A DNA stretch of 51,637 nt, from NCBI GenBank assembly GCA_946886075.1, contig CAMPHR010000020.1, positions 1 to 51,637 of the forward strand, given 5' to 3'. Source of the DNA: an uncultured Novosphingobium sp. GTDB taxonomy: Bacteria; Pseudomonadota; Alphaproteobacteria; Sphingomonadales; Sphingomonadaceae. Made by a program: the position numbers and the translations under genes. A model generated the notes under the pieces. It made no database searches, was not told the origin of the DNA, and saw only the letters and a list, made by a program, of their open reading frames with translations. Of the stretch, positions 1 to 8,241 are shown piece by piece; the first letter of the stretch is position 1, and each line of letters starts with the position of its first letter.

Positions 1-2
1 CC

Positions 3-404
3 CGCAACTGCGCGGAGGCGACGATCAAGGACTTTGGCGTGGTCTGCGTGGACTCAGGCTATGAACTGCATGTCGGCGGCAATGGCGGCATCCATGTCCG
101 CGCCACCGACCTGCTCTGCAAGGTCGCGACCGAGCAGGAAGCGCTCGATTACTGCGCTGCCTTCACCCAGCTCTACCGCGAGGAAGCGCGCTATCTGGAG
201 CGCACCGCGCCATGGATCGAGCGTGTCGGCGTGGAATATGTGAAGCAGCGGATCGTGGAAGACGAAGCGGGCCGCGAGGCTCTCCGCAGCCGCTTCCTCT
301 ATTCGCAGAGCTTCTCTCAGGAAGACCCCTGGGCCGAGCGCGCAGCCGGTGCGAATGCAGAACTGCACCAGCACCTCGACCCCATCGCCATCGCTGCGGA
401 GTGA
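3..404 (+). CDS. nirB: NADH-dependent assimilatory nitrite reductase large subunit, C-terminal 133 residues (5' end outside window)
   Basis: This is the tail of the siroheme/[4Fe-4S] subunit that reduces nitrite to ammonium in the cytoplasm. The reading frame is open from the first base. It begins with RNCAEATIKDFGV, the end of the CPRNCAEA-type motif in NirB whose cysteine helps hold the [4Fe-4S]-siroheme centre, and continues with CVDSGYELHVGGNGG, another conserved NirB stretch. The final 60 or so residues are charged and poorly conserved, as in the family. The FAD/NAD and BFD-like domains expected upstream lie outside the window. The stop codon is 5 bases before the nirD start, so the two are co-transcribed. 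nasA and cobA follow on the same strand and fit a nitrate assimilation operon. Because the start is missing, nothing can be said about its promoter. Confidence 0.93.
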   Translation, partial: RNCAEATIKDFGVVCVDSGYELHVGGNGGIHVRATDLLCKVATEQEALDYCAAFTQLYREEARYLERTAPWIERVGVEYVKQRIVEDEAGREALRSRFLYSQSFSQEDPWAERAAGANAELHQHLDPIAIAAE

Positions 405-409
405 ACGAC

Positions 410-745
410 ATGACCGATTGGATCGACATCGGAACGCTGGCCGACATTCCCCAGCGCGGCGCTCGCACGGTGCAGATTTCTGGTGAAAAGGAAATCGCCG
501 TCTTCCGCACCAGCGACGACAAGGTCTTCGCGCTGGTCAATGAATGCCCGCACAAGAAGGGGCCGCTGAGCCAGGGCATCGTCCACGGCCATAGCGTCGC
601 CTGCCCGCTCCACAACTGGAACATCGCCCTGAAAACGGGCGAGGCGCAGGGCAATGACGAAGGCTGCACGCCGACGATCGCTGTGAAAGAGGAGGGCGGT
701 CGCATCCTGATCGCTCGCCCGGCGGCGATGAAGGCAGCAGCCTGA
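410..745 (+). CDS. nirD: Nitrite reductase small subunit, Rieske-type [2Fe-2S] protein
   Basis: The 111-residue protein partners NirB in cytoplasmic NAD(P)H-dependent nitrite reduction. It is a single Rieske-like domain. A CPH motif at about residues 46-48 and a CPLHNW motif at about 65-70 are the C-x-H and C-x2-H pairs of a Rieske cluster, which some NirD proteins have lost. Length matches the family (about 105-120 residues). I chose the ATG at 410, five bases after the nirB stop, rather than upstream in-frame starts, because the longer version would run through the nirB coding sequence and this start gives the usual NirD N-terminus (about 17 residues before the first strand). Followed by a 124-base gap that looks structured, then nasA. 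Confidence 0.95.
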   Translation: MTDWIDIGTLADIPQRGARTVQISGEKEIAVFRTSDDKVFALVNECPHKKGPLSQGIVHGHSVACPLHNWNIALKTGEAQGNDEGCTPTIAVKEEGGRILIARPAAMKAAA

Positions 746-869
746 CGAGCATCAAGCTTCCGGTCCCTAGCCAAAACGGCGGGGACCCGGGTGGGGGTGT
801 CTTGTTGGCCATCCCTTGCGGCAAGCGCCTCCACCCAATTCCTGTTCCTCGGGACGAAGAGGTAAGAGC
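746..869 (+). promoter_or_regulatory. Structured intergenic leader before nasA (three hairpins, last one covers the ribosome binding site)
   Basis: The gap holds three consecutive helices on the plus strand. Helix 1: GGTCCC (762-767) with GGGACC (782-787), with an inner GCC/GGC pair. Helix 2: GGGTGGGGG (789-797) with CCTCCACCC (828-836), nine pairs including one G-U, enclosing a small CTTG/CAAG hairpin (815-825). Helix 3: CCTC (847-850) with GAGG (859-862). The GAGG is the likely nasA Shine-Dalgarno, 7 bases before the ATG at 870. The pairings are seen directly; a regulatory role is inferred. Known possibilities for this location are an ANTAR (NasT/NasR) target hairpin pair or a molybdenum-cofactor sensing RNA, but I cannot match either with confidence. 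Confidence 0.45.
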
Positions 870-3482
870 ATGACAGAGGCCATCCGCACCACCTGCGCCT
901 ATTGCGGCGTCGGTTGCGGCATTTCGGCCACGCCGACCGGACCCCGGTCGGTCACGATCAAGGGCGATGAAGCGCATCCGGCCAATGGCGGGCGTCTCTG
1001 CTCCAAGGGCACGCATCTGGGCGAGACCGTCGGCCTGACCGGTCGCCTGCTGCACCCGATGATCGGCAACAAGCGCGCCAGCTGGGACAGGTCGCTGGAC
1101 CTCGTCGCCAAGCGGTTCCGCGATACCATTGAGAAGCATGGCCCCGACAGCGTTGCCTTCTACGTTTCCGGCCAGTTGCTGACCGAAGATTATTATGTCG
1201 CCAACAAGCTGATGAAGGGCTTCATCGGCACGTCCAACATCGACACCAACAGCCGCCTTTGCATGTCGAGCGCGGTCGCCGGACACAACCGCGCCTTTGG
1301 CGAGGACATCGTCCCTGCCAGCTATGACGACCTCGATGAGGCCGACCTCATCGTTCTCGTCGGCTCCAACACCGCCTGGTGCCACCCGATCGTCTATCAG
1401 CGCATTCAGGCCGCGCGCGCCGCGCGTGGCACCAAGCTGGTCGTCATCGACCCGCGCCGCACCGAAACCTGTGAAGGCGCGGACCTGCATCTGCCGGTAA
1501 AGCCGGGCACCGACGTTGCCCTGATGAACGGCCTGCTGGCTTGGTGCGATGCCGAGGGGATCACCGACCCGGCCTTCGTCGCGGATCATGTCAACGCGCC
1601 CGAAGGCTTCTGGGAGCATATTCGCACCGGCCACGACCTCTGGACCACGGCCAAGACCTGCGACATCGCGCCTGCGCTGCTGGAGCAGTTCTTCAAACTG
1701 TTCGCCGCGACCCCGCGCACCGTCACCCTGTTCAGTCAGGGCATCAACCAGTCGATCCGCGGCACCGATCAGGTCAATGCGATCATCAACGTCCACCTGG
1801 CCACCGGCCGCATCGGCAAGCCCGGCGCCGCGCCCTTCTCGATTACTGGTCAGCCCAACGCGATGGGCGGCCGCGAGGTCGGCGGCCTCGCCTCGACCCT
1901 CGCTGCGCACATGGACTTCGCACCCGAAAATGTGGAGCGCGTCGGCCGCTTCTGGGCCGCGCCGAACGTGGCCACCAAGCCGGGCCTTAAAGCCGTCGAT
2001 CTCTTCCGCGCCATCAACGAAGGCCGGATCAAGGCGCTCTGGGTGATGGCGACCAATCCCGCCGTCTCCCTCCCCGACGCGAACCGCGTCCGTGAAGCGC
2101 TGGAATCTGTCCCCTTCCTCGTCGTGTCGGACATCATCGCCGACACCGACACCAGCGTCCATGCCGCCGTCCGCCTGCCCGCCGCCGGATGGGGCGAGAA
2201 GGACGGCACTGTTACCAATAGCGACCGCACGATCAGCCGCCAGCGCCCCTTCCTCGCGCTCCCCGGCGAGGCGAAGCCCGACTGGTGGATCGTCAAGGAA
2301 GTCGCCCGCCGCATGGGCTGGCGCAACGCCTTCGCCTATGACCGGCCCGCCGACATCTGGCGCGAACATGCGCGCCTGACCGCCTATCAAAATGACGGCC
2401 AGCGCCTGCTTAACCTCCGCGCGCAAGCCACCATCGGCAACGACGCCTATGAAGCGATGGAGCCGTTTCGTTGGGGTGGGGAGAAGCCCTTTGCCGATGG
2501 CCGTTTTTCAACGCCCGACGGCAAGGCACGGCTGGTCCTCACCAAGCAGATGGACCTTCAGGACCCTCTGAAGCAGTGGCCGATGACGCTCAACACCGGC
2601 CGTTACCGCGACCAGTGGCACACGATGACCCGCACCGGCCTGTCGCCCAAGCTCGCCCGCCATCGCGAAGAGCCGCTGGTCGATATCCATCCCAAGGATG
2701 CCGAGGAACTGGGCATTTGCGACGGCGACCTTGCCCGCGTCCAGACCGCGCAGGGCAACAGCATCTTCCGCGTGGCGTTCAGCGAAGGCCAGCGCGTGGG
2801 CGAAATCTTCACGCCGATCCATTGGACCGATCAGGTCTCGACCGGCGGCCGCACCGGCCTGCTGCCCCGGCCGCTGGTCGATCCCCATTCGGGCCAGCCG
2901 GGTTTCAAATCGACGCCCGCCAGCATCGAAAAGGTCGCGACCGAGTGGAAGGGCTTCCTCATCCTGCGCGGCGAGCAGCCCGCCAAAATCCCCTGCCTCT
3001 GGGCCACCAAGGTCACCGTTCCGGGCGGCGCACTCTACGAAGTCGCGGGCAATGGCGATCCCACGCGCCTTGAAGCCTGCCTGCCCAAGGGCGACCGCGT
3101 CGAAGCCGTGGACATGACGCGCGGCACCCGCCGTATCGCGATCATTCGCGAAGGCAAGCTGGCCGCCGTCCTCTTCGTCACCCGCACCGGCCTGCTCCCC
3201 TCGCGCGACTGGCTCATCACCCAGCTCGAAGCCGAGGAGGTGGGCGCCTCCGTCCTCGCCGCGCGCGGTCCCGGCAACCAGCCCGACAAGGGGCCGACCA
3301 TCTGCGTCTGCTTTGACATCGGCCTCAACCAGATCGTCGCCGCCATCCGCGACCAGAGCCTCGTCGATGTCCCCGCCATCGGCAAGGCCATCGGCGCGGG
3401 CACCAATTGCGGGTCCTGCCGTCCCGCGCTCGCCAACATTCTCGCTCAAATCCCGCAGGAGACGCTTCATGCAGCCGAATGA
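870..3482 (+). CDS. nasA: Assimilatory nitrate reductase catalytic subunit with C-terminal BFD-like [2Fe-2S] domain
   Basis: The 870-residue cytoplasmic molybdoenzyme reduces nitrate to nitrite for NirBD. The N-terminus carries the [4Fe-4S] motif CAYCGVGC (residues 9-16) with the fourth cysteine in GGRLCSKG near 48. The bis-MGD molybdopterin oxidoreductase body follows, with GQPNAMGGREVGG and NTGRYRDQWHTMTRTG (start of the dinucleotide-binding domain) visible. The last 60 residues form a BFD-like cluster domain with CVCFD and GTNCGSCRP, as in the one-polypeptide NasA type that receives electrons directly from a flavoprotein or ferredoxin. There is no Tat signal, which fits the assimilatory type. 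The ATG at 870 follows GAAGAGG; an upstream in-frame GTG-type extension lacks conservation. The gene overlaps cobA by 14 bases. Confidence 0.96.
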   Translation: MTEAIRTTCAYCGVGCGISATPTGPRSVTIKGDEAHPANGGRLCSKGTHLGETVGLTGRLLHPMIGNKRASWDRSLDLVAKRFRDTIEKHGPDSVAFYVSGQLLTEDYYVANKLMKGFIGTSNIDTNSRLCMSSAVAGHNRAFGEDIVPASYDDLDEADLIVLVGSNTAWCHPIVYQRIQAARAARGTKLVVIDPRRTETCEGADLHLPVKPGTDVALMNGLLAWCDAEGITDPAFVADHVNAPEGFWEHIRTGHDLWTTAKTCDIAPALLEQFFKLFAATPRTVTLFSQGINQSIRGTDQVNAIINVHLATGRIGKPGAAPFSITGQPNAMGGREVGGLASTLAAHMDFAPENVERVGRFWAAPNVATKPGLKAVDLFRAINEGRIKALWVMATNPAVSLPDANRVREALESVPFLVVSDIIADTDTSVHAAVRLPAAGWGEKDGTVTNSDRTISRQRPFLALPGEAKPDWWIVKEVARRMGWRNAFAYDRPADIWREHARLTAYQNDGQRLLNLRAQATIGNDAYEAMEPFRWGGEKPFADGRFSTPDGKARLVLTKQMDLQDPLKQWPMTLNTGRYRDQWHTMTRTGLSPKLARHREEPLVDIHPKDAEELGICDGDLARVQTAQGNSIFRVAFSEGQRVGEIFTPIHWTDQVSTGGRTGLLPRPLVDPHSGQPGFKSTPASIEKVATEWKGFLILRGEQPAKIPCLWATKVTVPGGALYEVAGNGDPTRLEACLPKGDRVEAVDMTRGTRRIAIIREGKLAAVLFVTRTGLLPSRDWLITQLEAEEVGASVLAARGPGNQPDKGPTICVCFDIGLNQIVAAIRDQSLVDVPAIGKAIGAGTNCGSCRPALANILAQIPQETLHAAE

Positions 3483-4251
3483 CCTGATCGCGCCCGGTGA
3501 AGTCTGGCTGGTGGGCGCTGGCCCCGGTGACCCGGACCTGCTGACCCGCAAGGCCGAAAAGCTGATCGCGGCGGCCGAAATCGTCTTCTACGACGCGCTG
3601 GTGGGGCCGGGCGTCCTTGACCTGATCCCCGAGGGCGTCGAGCGGGTCAGCGTCGGCAAACGCTCCGGCCGCCACAGCAAGGCGCAGGAAAGCATCAACG
3701 ACCTCCTCCTCGCCGCCGCCAAGGCAGGCAAGCGCGTCGTGCGCCTCAAAGGCGGCGACCCGTCGGTATTCGGCCGCTCGTCGGAGGAGATGGAGCATCT
3801 GGCGGCGGACGGCATTCGCTTCCATATCTGCCCCGGCATCACCACAGCCAGCGCGGCGGCGGCGAGCGGTAGCGCTTCGCTCACCCTGCGCGGCAAGGCG
3901 CGGGGCCTCACGCTCGTGACCGCGCATCTGAAGGCGGGTGAACCGCTGAAGCTCGACTGGGAGGTGCTGGCCCGTCCCGGCGGCACGCTCGGCATCTATA
4001 TGGGGCGCGCCGCCGCCGGGGAAATCAGCCGCGAGTTGATCGCTGCCGGACGCGATCCGGAAACGCCGGTGATGGTGGCGGTGAACGTCTCCCTCCCCAC
4101 CGAACGGCTGATCCGCGGCAAGCTCTCCGCGCTCGCTTTCCTCGTCGCGACGATCAGCGATGAAGACCCAACCCTGCTTCTGATTGGCGAAGCGGTGGCG
4201 GGAACGAACATGCCTGCAGGAGCCGCTGCAAGCGTCGCTCTTCCGGTTTGA
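3469..4251 (+). CDS. cobA: Uroporphyrinogen-III C-methyltransferase (SUMT)
   Basis: This 260-residue enzyme transfers two methyl groups from S-adenosylmethionine to uroporphyrinogen III, giving precorrin-2, the branch point to siroheme and cobalamin. Visible SUMT motifs are VGAGPGDPDLLTRKA near the N-terminus, RLKGGDPSVFGR at about 90, PGITTASAAAA at about 130, and IYMGRAAA. The length matches stand-alone SUMT, with no CysG precorrin-2 dehydrogenase/chelatase fused. The start at 3469 sits inside the end of nasA behind GCAGGAG, so the two are translationally coupled. Its place in the nirBD-nasA operon argues that its main job is siroheme for NirB; a contribution to B12 is possible but no other corrin genes are present. 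Confidence 0.95.
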   Translation: MQPNDLIAPGEVWLVGAGPGDPDLLTRKAEKLIAAAEIVFYDALVGPGVLDLIPEGVERVSVGKRSGRHSKAQESINDLLLAAAKAGKRVVRLKGGDPSVFGRSSEEMEHLAADGIRFHICPGITTASAAAASGSASLTLRGKARGLTLVTAHLKAGEPLKLDWEVLARPGGTLGIYMGRAAAGEISRELIAAGRDPETPVMVAVNVSLPTERLIRGKLSALAFLVATISDEDPTLLLIGEAVAGTNMPAGAAASVALPV

Positions 4252-4470
4252 GTTCCCGCTACCCTACGCCCTGAGCTTGTCGATGCCTCTGCCTTAGTTG
4301 GAAGGAAGGATGGGGGCGTCGGCAAGCTCAGCTCGGCTCGCGCACGACATCCGTTCGCCCTGAGCTTGTCGAAGGGCAAAGCTGAGCGGAGGCGAAGTCA
4401 TGTGCGCGTGCCGACTTCGCTCCGCTCAGTAGAAGGCTTCGACTTCGCTCAGCCCGAACGGTGGAAAAGC
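4252..4470. repeat. Composite dispersed inverted repeat, family A copy 1 (nested arms)
   Basis: The region lies between the convergent 3' ends of cobA and mobA. It has a partial arm at 4267-4283, a full left arm CGTTCGCCCTGAGCTTGTCG from 4352, and a right arm (GGCTTCGACTTCGCTCAG, from 4434) ending in CCCGAACGG near 4461. Between them is a second nested inverted repeat: CTGAGCGGAGGCGAAGTC (4382-4399) against GACTTCGCTCCGCTCAG (4413-4429). The right arm overlaps the last codons and stop of mobA. The same arms recur at 10022, 21004 and 30361, so this is a genome-dispersed REP-like element. It may act as a bidirectional terminator or transcript stabiliser; that is inference. Confidence 0.75.
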
Positions 4471-4991
4471 GATTTTCCCATATCCTCTGGGCGGTTGATA
4501 TTCGGCAGCAGGATGTCGGGCCGCTCCACGATCCGCGCGCCGATCCGATCCAGCCAGCCATAGATCGAGCGATTATTGTCCTCGGCGAGATGCGCGTCCA
4601 GTTCGTCCGCCAGCTCTACTGGCCAATAGCCCGCCAGTTGTTGCCCCTTCAGAACCGCCGCGCCGTCGCCAATGAGCGCGTCCGCCAACCCCGCCGGATA
4701 GACCGGCATGTCGCACCCGGTCGTCAGCACGGCGTCATATCCCTCGTCGCGCGCATAATGCAGCGCCGCGTTCAGCCCCCCCAGCGGCCCCATGTCGGGC
4801 GCAGGCCTATCCGCCAGCCCCGTCAGCCCATCGGCCGAGCGCCCGCACACAAGCACCGTCTCCACATGCGGCGCGATTGCCGCCACGGCATGCGCCATCA
4901 GCGTCCGCCCGTCCGGCATCATGGCAAGCGCCTTGTCGCTCCCAAACCGGCGGGATCGCCCACCGGCCAGCACCGCGCCCAGCAACCGCAT
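4449..4991 (-). CDS. mobA: Molybdenum cofactor guanylyltransferase MobA
   Basis: MobA joins GMP to molybdopterin to make the guanine dinucleotide cofactor used by DMSO-reductase-family enzymes such as the neighbouring NasA. The 180-residue protein has the nucleotidyltransferase signature LAGGRSRRFGSDKAL at residues 8-22, the RPAPDMGPLGGL segment near 64, the metal-binding TGCDMP near 94, and NINRPED near the C-terminus. Length is slightly short of E. coli MobA (194) but all motifs are present. It converges with cobA. Its last few codons and the TGA stop are formed by a dispersed repeat arm, so the C-terminal four or five residues are probably repeat-derived. The promoter must lie in the gap shared with the riboswitch region to the right. 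Confidence 0.93.
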   Translation of the reverse strand: MRLLGAVLAGGRSRRFGSDKALAMMPDGRTLMAHAVAAIAPHVETVLVCGRSADGLTGLADRPAPDMGPLGGLNAALHYARDEGYDAVLTTGCDMPVYPAGLADALIGDGAAVLKGQQLAGYWPVELADELDAHLAEDNNRSIYGWLDRIGARIVERPDILLPNINRPEDMGKSLFHRSG

Positions 4992-5065
4992 CGATCCACT
5001 CCTTGGCAGAACCCTTGCTTTCCCCTATGGCGCGCCGCGTGAGCGGGCAACCGCTGACACAAAGA

Positions 5066-5272
5066 TCGCGTCGGAAAGGGAATGCGGTGCGGACGGGATC
5101 ACCGTCCAATTCCGCGGCTGTCCCTGCAACTGTAAGCGGCGAGCGCGATGCACATGGAAACCCGCAAGCCTTCAAAGGGGGAGGCGAGGGGGACCAGCCA
5201 CTGGACCAAAAGTCCGGGAAGGCCGTGCATCGCCGCGACGACCCGCAAGCCAGGAAACCTACCGGCGCATGG
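5066..5272 (+). ncRNA. Cobalamin (adenosylcobalamin-type) riboswitch upstream of btuB
   Basis: The sequence carries the ordered landmarks of the class: GGGAATGCGGTG at 5078, GGCTGTCCCTGCAACTGTAA at 5116-5135, the CCACTGG...AGTCCGGGAAGGC segment at 5198-5223, GACGACCCGCAAGCCAGGA at 5237, and the B12-box-like AGCCAGGAAACCTACC at 5249-5264. It binds coenzyme B12 and represses the downstream gene. Ends are approximate. It is followed by 174 bases before the btuB ATG, leaving room for an expression platform that either ends transcription or hides the start; I do not see a clear poly-T terminator there, so translational control is more likely. Confidence 0.95.
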
Positions 5273-5446
5273 TCGCTCTTGCCTTGGGTCCAGGGATCGG
5301 TCCGGGCACGGTTTTCCGTCTGAGCGACGAAGCGGCGCAGGGCCGCATCGGTGCGCGGGGCGGGGCTGGCGTCTGTCTTTCTTGCGCACTGACCGCTGAT
5401 GCGGAGGTCCTGGGCTCATGTCGCATGGCGCTCAGGGAAGACAAAT
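5273..5446 (+). promoter_or_regulatory. Expression-platform / leader segment between riboswitch and btuB
   Basis: No confident gene is seen here. The segment is GC-rich and ends with the btuB Shine-Dalgarno CAGGGAAG at 5433-5440. A frame starting at ATG 5269 stays open to 5517 (82 codons), overlapping the first 71 bases of btuB in another frame; with this GC content such a frame is not surprising and I do not call it a gene. The stretch should hold the switch helix of the riboswitch, but I could not define it by eye. Confidence 0.4.
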
Positions 5447-7282
5447 ATGATCAAGACCGGAATTTCACTGCTGGCGCTGCTCGCAGCAACCCCGGCGCTC
5501 GCCGAAGACGCCAATGAAATCATCGTCACCGCGCTGGGCATCGAACAACCCACCGATGAAGTCGGTCAGGCGGTGACCGTGATTGACGATAAGACCATCG
5601 AGACCCGCCAGAATGTCAGCGTGGCGGACTTGCTGATCACCACGCCGGGCGTTCGCGTCAATCGCGCCGATGCCGTGGGCGGTGTCACTGGCGTTTCGAT
5701 CCGGGGCGCGGAGACGACGCAGACACTGGTCCTGCTCGATGGCGTCAAGATCAACGACCCCAGCATCATCGGCGATGCGTATGACTTCGGCAATCTGTTG
5801 ACAGGCAACATCCGCCGCATCGAAATCCTGCGCGGCTCGAATTCGGTCGTCTATGGCAGCCAGGCGATCGGTGGCGTGGTCAACATCATGTCGGCTGATC
5901 CCGGGGAGGGGTTTGGCGGCACCGCTTCTGTGGATTACGGCCATGCTGACACGCTGAACGCGAAGGCGAACGTGTCGGGCAGCAGCGGCATGGCCTCTGG
6001 CAGTGCTGGCGTTGCCTATTTCCGCACCGACGGCATTTCCGCCGCCAAGGGCGGCACGGAAAGCGACGGCTATGAAAATATCGCCACCAACGCCAAGCTC
6101 AAACTGAACTTCACAGACAATCTCAGCCTGGATCTGCGGGGCTATTATATCCATGCCGACCTGGATACCGACATCTTTTTCGGTGCGCCGTCGGACACTG
6201 CTGACTCTAGCAAGCTCGACCAATATATCGGCTATGCAGCGCTTAACCTTGCCTCATTCGATGGCAAGTTGACACAGCGTGCCGCCGCCACCTGGTTTCG
6301 CGCAGAGCGTAGCTATGAGTCTCCATTCGGCCCGTCCGGCTTCACCGGAAGAACGTGGCGGTTCGAATATCAAGCCGTGTATCAACCTATGGACAGCGCC
6401 AAGCTGCTGTTCGGATATGACCATGAGCGGCCTGACTATGACTCATTCTTCTTCGATTCCTTTGCAGGCGCTAACGTATACGGCCGTGCCGGCGCCAATA
6501 TCGACAGTGTTCATGCGCTGGCCGTGGTGAAGCCCTTTGCTGGCCTGTCCGTCACCGGCGGCGTGCGCCACGATGATCACAGCCAGTTTGGCGGTGCGAC
6601 CACATTCGGCGCGAACGCCAACTACTCGCCCAATGAGGGCCGTACCAATGTGCGCGCAAGCTATGGCGAAGGGTTCCGCGCTCCGTCGCTTTATCAGCTG
6701 TATGATCCGACCTATGGCAATAGCGCGCTCAATCCTGAGCGGTCGAAGAGCTACGACATTGGCGTCGACCAGCAACTGGGAGGCGATCGGGCCGCATTCT
6801 CGCTCACAGCCTTCCGGCGCACGATCGAGGGCCAAATCGATTTCGACTTCGGCACGTCGCGATATTTCAACCTTGGCCGCACGCGCGCGAAAGGGGTGGA
6901 GGCGATGTTGACGCTGAAGCCGGTCGATGCGCTGACTTTCACCGCGGCATACAGCTATATCGATGCACGAAATCGCGACACAGGCGCTCGCCTGCCGCGG
7001 CGGCCCACTAATGTAGTCAGCGTGTCGGCCGATTATCGCTGGCAGTTCGGCCTGTCGGCCGGGGCGACGGTGACCATGACGAGCGACAGTTTCAACAATG
7101 CGTCCTTGACCCAGCGCATCGACGGCTATGCGCGGCTCGACATCCGGGCTTCGCTGCCCATCAACGAGCATCTGGAAATTTACGGCCGCGTCGACAATGT
7201 CACGGATGAAGAATATGCGACCGTCTATGGCTACAGCACCTATGGCCGTTCGGCCTTTGGCGGCGTGCGTGTCCGCTTTTGA
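5447..7282 (+). CDS. btuB: TonB-dependent outer-membrane vitamin B12 receptor
   Basis: The 611-residue protein is a TonB-dependent beta-barrel that takes corrinoids across the outer membrane. It starts with a signal peptide MIKTGISLLALLAATPALAE, directly followed by a TonB box NEIIVTAL. The plug domain follows, with TPGVRVNRADAVGGVTGVSI and IEILRGSNSVVYGSQAIGGV. The barrel ends in GVRVRF, the usual terminal aromatic. Start at ATG 5447 because the signal peptide begins there and CAGGGAAG precedes it; the longer version adds residues with no conservation. The riboswitch upstream is the strongest argument for corrinoid specificity. Expression should fall when B12 is plentiful. It converges with btuF; a small CGCCCC/GGGGCG hairpin at 7310-7329 may help end the transcript. 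Confidence 0.94.
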   Translation: MIKTGISLLALLAATPALAEDANEIIVTALGIEQPTDEVGQAVTVIDDKTIETRQNVSVADLLITTPGVRVNRADAVGGVTGVSIRGAETTQTLVLLDGVKINDPSIIGDAYDFGNLLTGNIRRIEILRGSNSVVYGSQAIGGVVNIMSADPGEGFGGTASVDYGHADTLNAKANVSGSSGMASGSAGVAYFRTDGISAAKGGTESDGYENIATNAKLKLNFTDNLSLDLRGYYIHADLDTDIFFGAPSDTADSSKLDQYIGYAALNLASFDGKLTQRAAATWFRAERSYESPFGPSGFTGRTWRFEYQAVYQPMDSAKLLFGYDHERPDYDSFFFDSFAGANVYGRAGANIDSVHALAVVKPFAGLSVTGGVRHDDHSQFGGATTFGANANYSPNEGRTNVRASYGEGFRAPSLYQLYDPTYGNSALNPERSKSYDIGVDQQLGGDRAAFSLTAFRRTIEGQIDFDFGTSRYFNLGRTRAKGVEAMLTLKPVDALTFTAAYSYIDARNRDTGARLPRRPTNVVSVSADYRWQFGLSAGATVTMTSDSFNNASLTQRIDGYARLDIRASLPINEHLEIYGRVDNVTDEEYATVYGYSTYGRSAFGGVRVRF

Positions 7283-7318
7283 AGGCAAGTGGTGATAGGG
7301 GTGGGTGACCGCCCCTTG

Positions 7319-8158
7319 TCACAGGGGCGCGGCCTTGACCTGCGCCCTGACCTTGCCCCTGCTATCTGCCTGAGCGATGATGCTGCGCGCGGCCTGCACA
7401 TAGGCGGGGCCGCCGCACACCGTCCATGCCTGAGGCACGCGGATGCGGGGGATGGATCGCAGCACCGGATGGTGCAGCATCTCCGTGCCCTGATCGACGA
7501 TCCGTTCGCTGCCTTCTTCCACAATCAGATAGTCTGGCCGGGCGGCGATCATCGCCTCCAGCGGCACTTGGGCCAGAGCGGGCTTGCCAAGCTTGGCCGC
7601 AAGATTGACAAGCCCGGCGCGCCGGATCAGTTCATCGACCAGCGTGCCCGTGCCGGTCATATAGCCGCGCCGCTGATAATAGGCCGCGACGCCGCCACGC
7701 TTGCGCCGGGGGAGGGCGGCAAGGTCGCGCTCCATCGTCGCGATCAACGCCTCGCCCCGCGCGTGCTGGTTCAATGCCGCCGCCACTTGCCGGATCTGCA
7801 TGCGGATGGTCGTAAAGCTGTCCGCGCTCGCCAGCCCCAGCTTGCGCCATCGGCCATCGGGCGCGCCAACCACCCCGCCTGCGCCGTCGGGAAAGCCGAT
7901 CACCAGGTCCGGCCGCAACGCCAGCACCTCTTCGGCCGGACGCTTCAGCACCGGGAATCGCCGCGCCTTGGCAACAGCCGCCGACAGTTCGGGATCATGG
8001 CCATAGGGGCTCAGGGCCATGATCTGCGCCGGATCGGCAAGCGCCAGCACATATTGATCGGCGCAGGTGTTGAGCGACACGATGCGCTTGGGCGGCGGAG
8101 CGGGAGCGGCTCCGGTGAGGCCGAGCGCGATCAATGCCGCGAATATCCTTTTGCCCAC
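7319..8158 (-). CDS. btuF: ABC transporter substrate-binding protein, probable B12-binding BtuF
   Basis: A periplasmic binding protein of the BtuF/FhuD fold (Peripla_BP_2), about 279 residues. KRIVSLNTCADQYVLALADP at the start of the mature part and the VLALRPDLVIGF segment are typical; a long central helix should follow. I prefer the GTG at 8158, which gives the signal peptide GKRIFAALIALGLTGAAPAP; a TTG at 8194 would add 12 residues. It is transcribed away from btuC, with starts about 83 bases apart, and converges with btuB. Assignment to B12 rests on the neighbours and fold; iron-siderophore or haem binding cannot be excluded from sequence alone. It is not itself behind the riboswitch. Confidence 0.85.
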   Translation of the reverse strand: MGKRIFAALIALGLTGAAPAPPPKRIVSLNTCADQYVLALADPAQIMALSPYGHDPELSAAVAKARRFPVLKRPAEEVLALRPDLVIGFPDGAGGVVGAPDGRWRKLGLASADSFTTIRMQIRQVAAALNQHARGEALIATMERDLAALPRRKRGGVAAYYQRRGYMTGTGTLVDELIRRAGLVNLAAKLGKPALAQVPLEAMIAARPDYLIVEEGSERIVDQGTEMLHHPVLRSIPRIRVPQAWTVCGGPAYVQAARSIIAQADSRGKVRAQVKAAPL

Positions 8159-8241
8159 CAGTTCCGCCTCCACAAAGCGACGCGCTCCAGCCAACGCGAG
8201 AGCATGGCAATCCGTAACAGCAGCATCCGAGCGTGCAAGCC

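Noticed and set aside
537..2426. Long (629-codon) open frame antisense to nasA
   Set aside because: High-GC shadow: its residues are low-complexity Arg/Gly/Ala/Asp with no domain, and it mirrors a well-conserved gene on the other strand.
4366..4563. Short open frames within the family A repeat
   Set aside because: They arise from the repeat arms and the reverse of mobA and carry no protein signature.
5061..5175. Coding potential across the cobalamin riboswitch
   Set aside because: The conserved RNA landmarks explain the sequence; the frames there are incidental.
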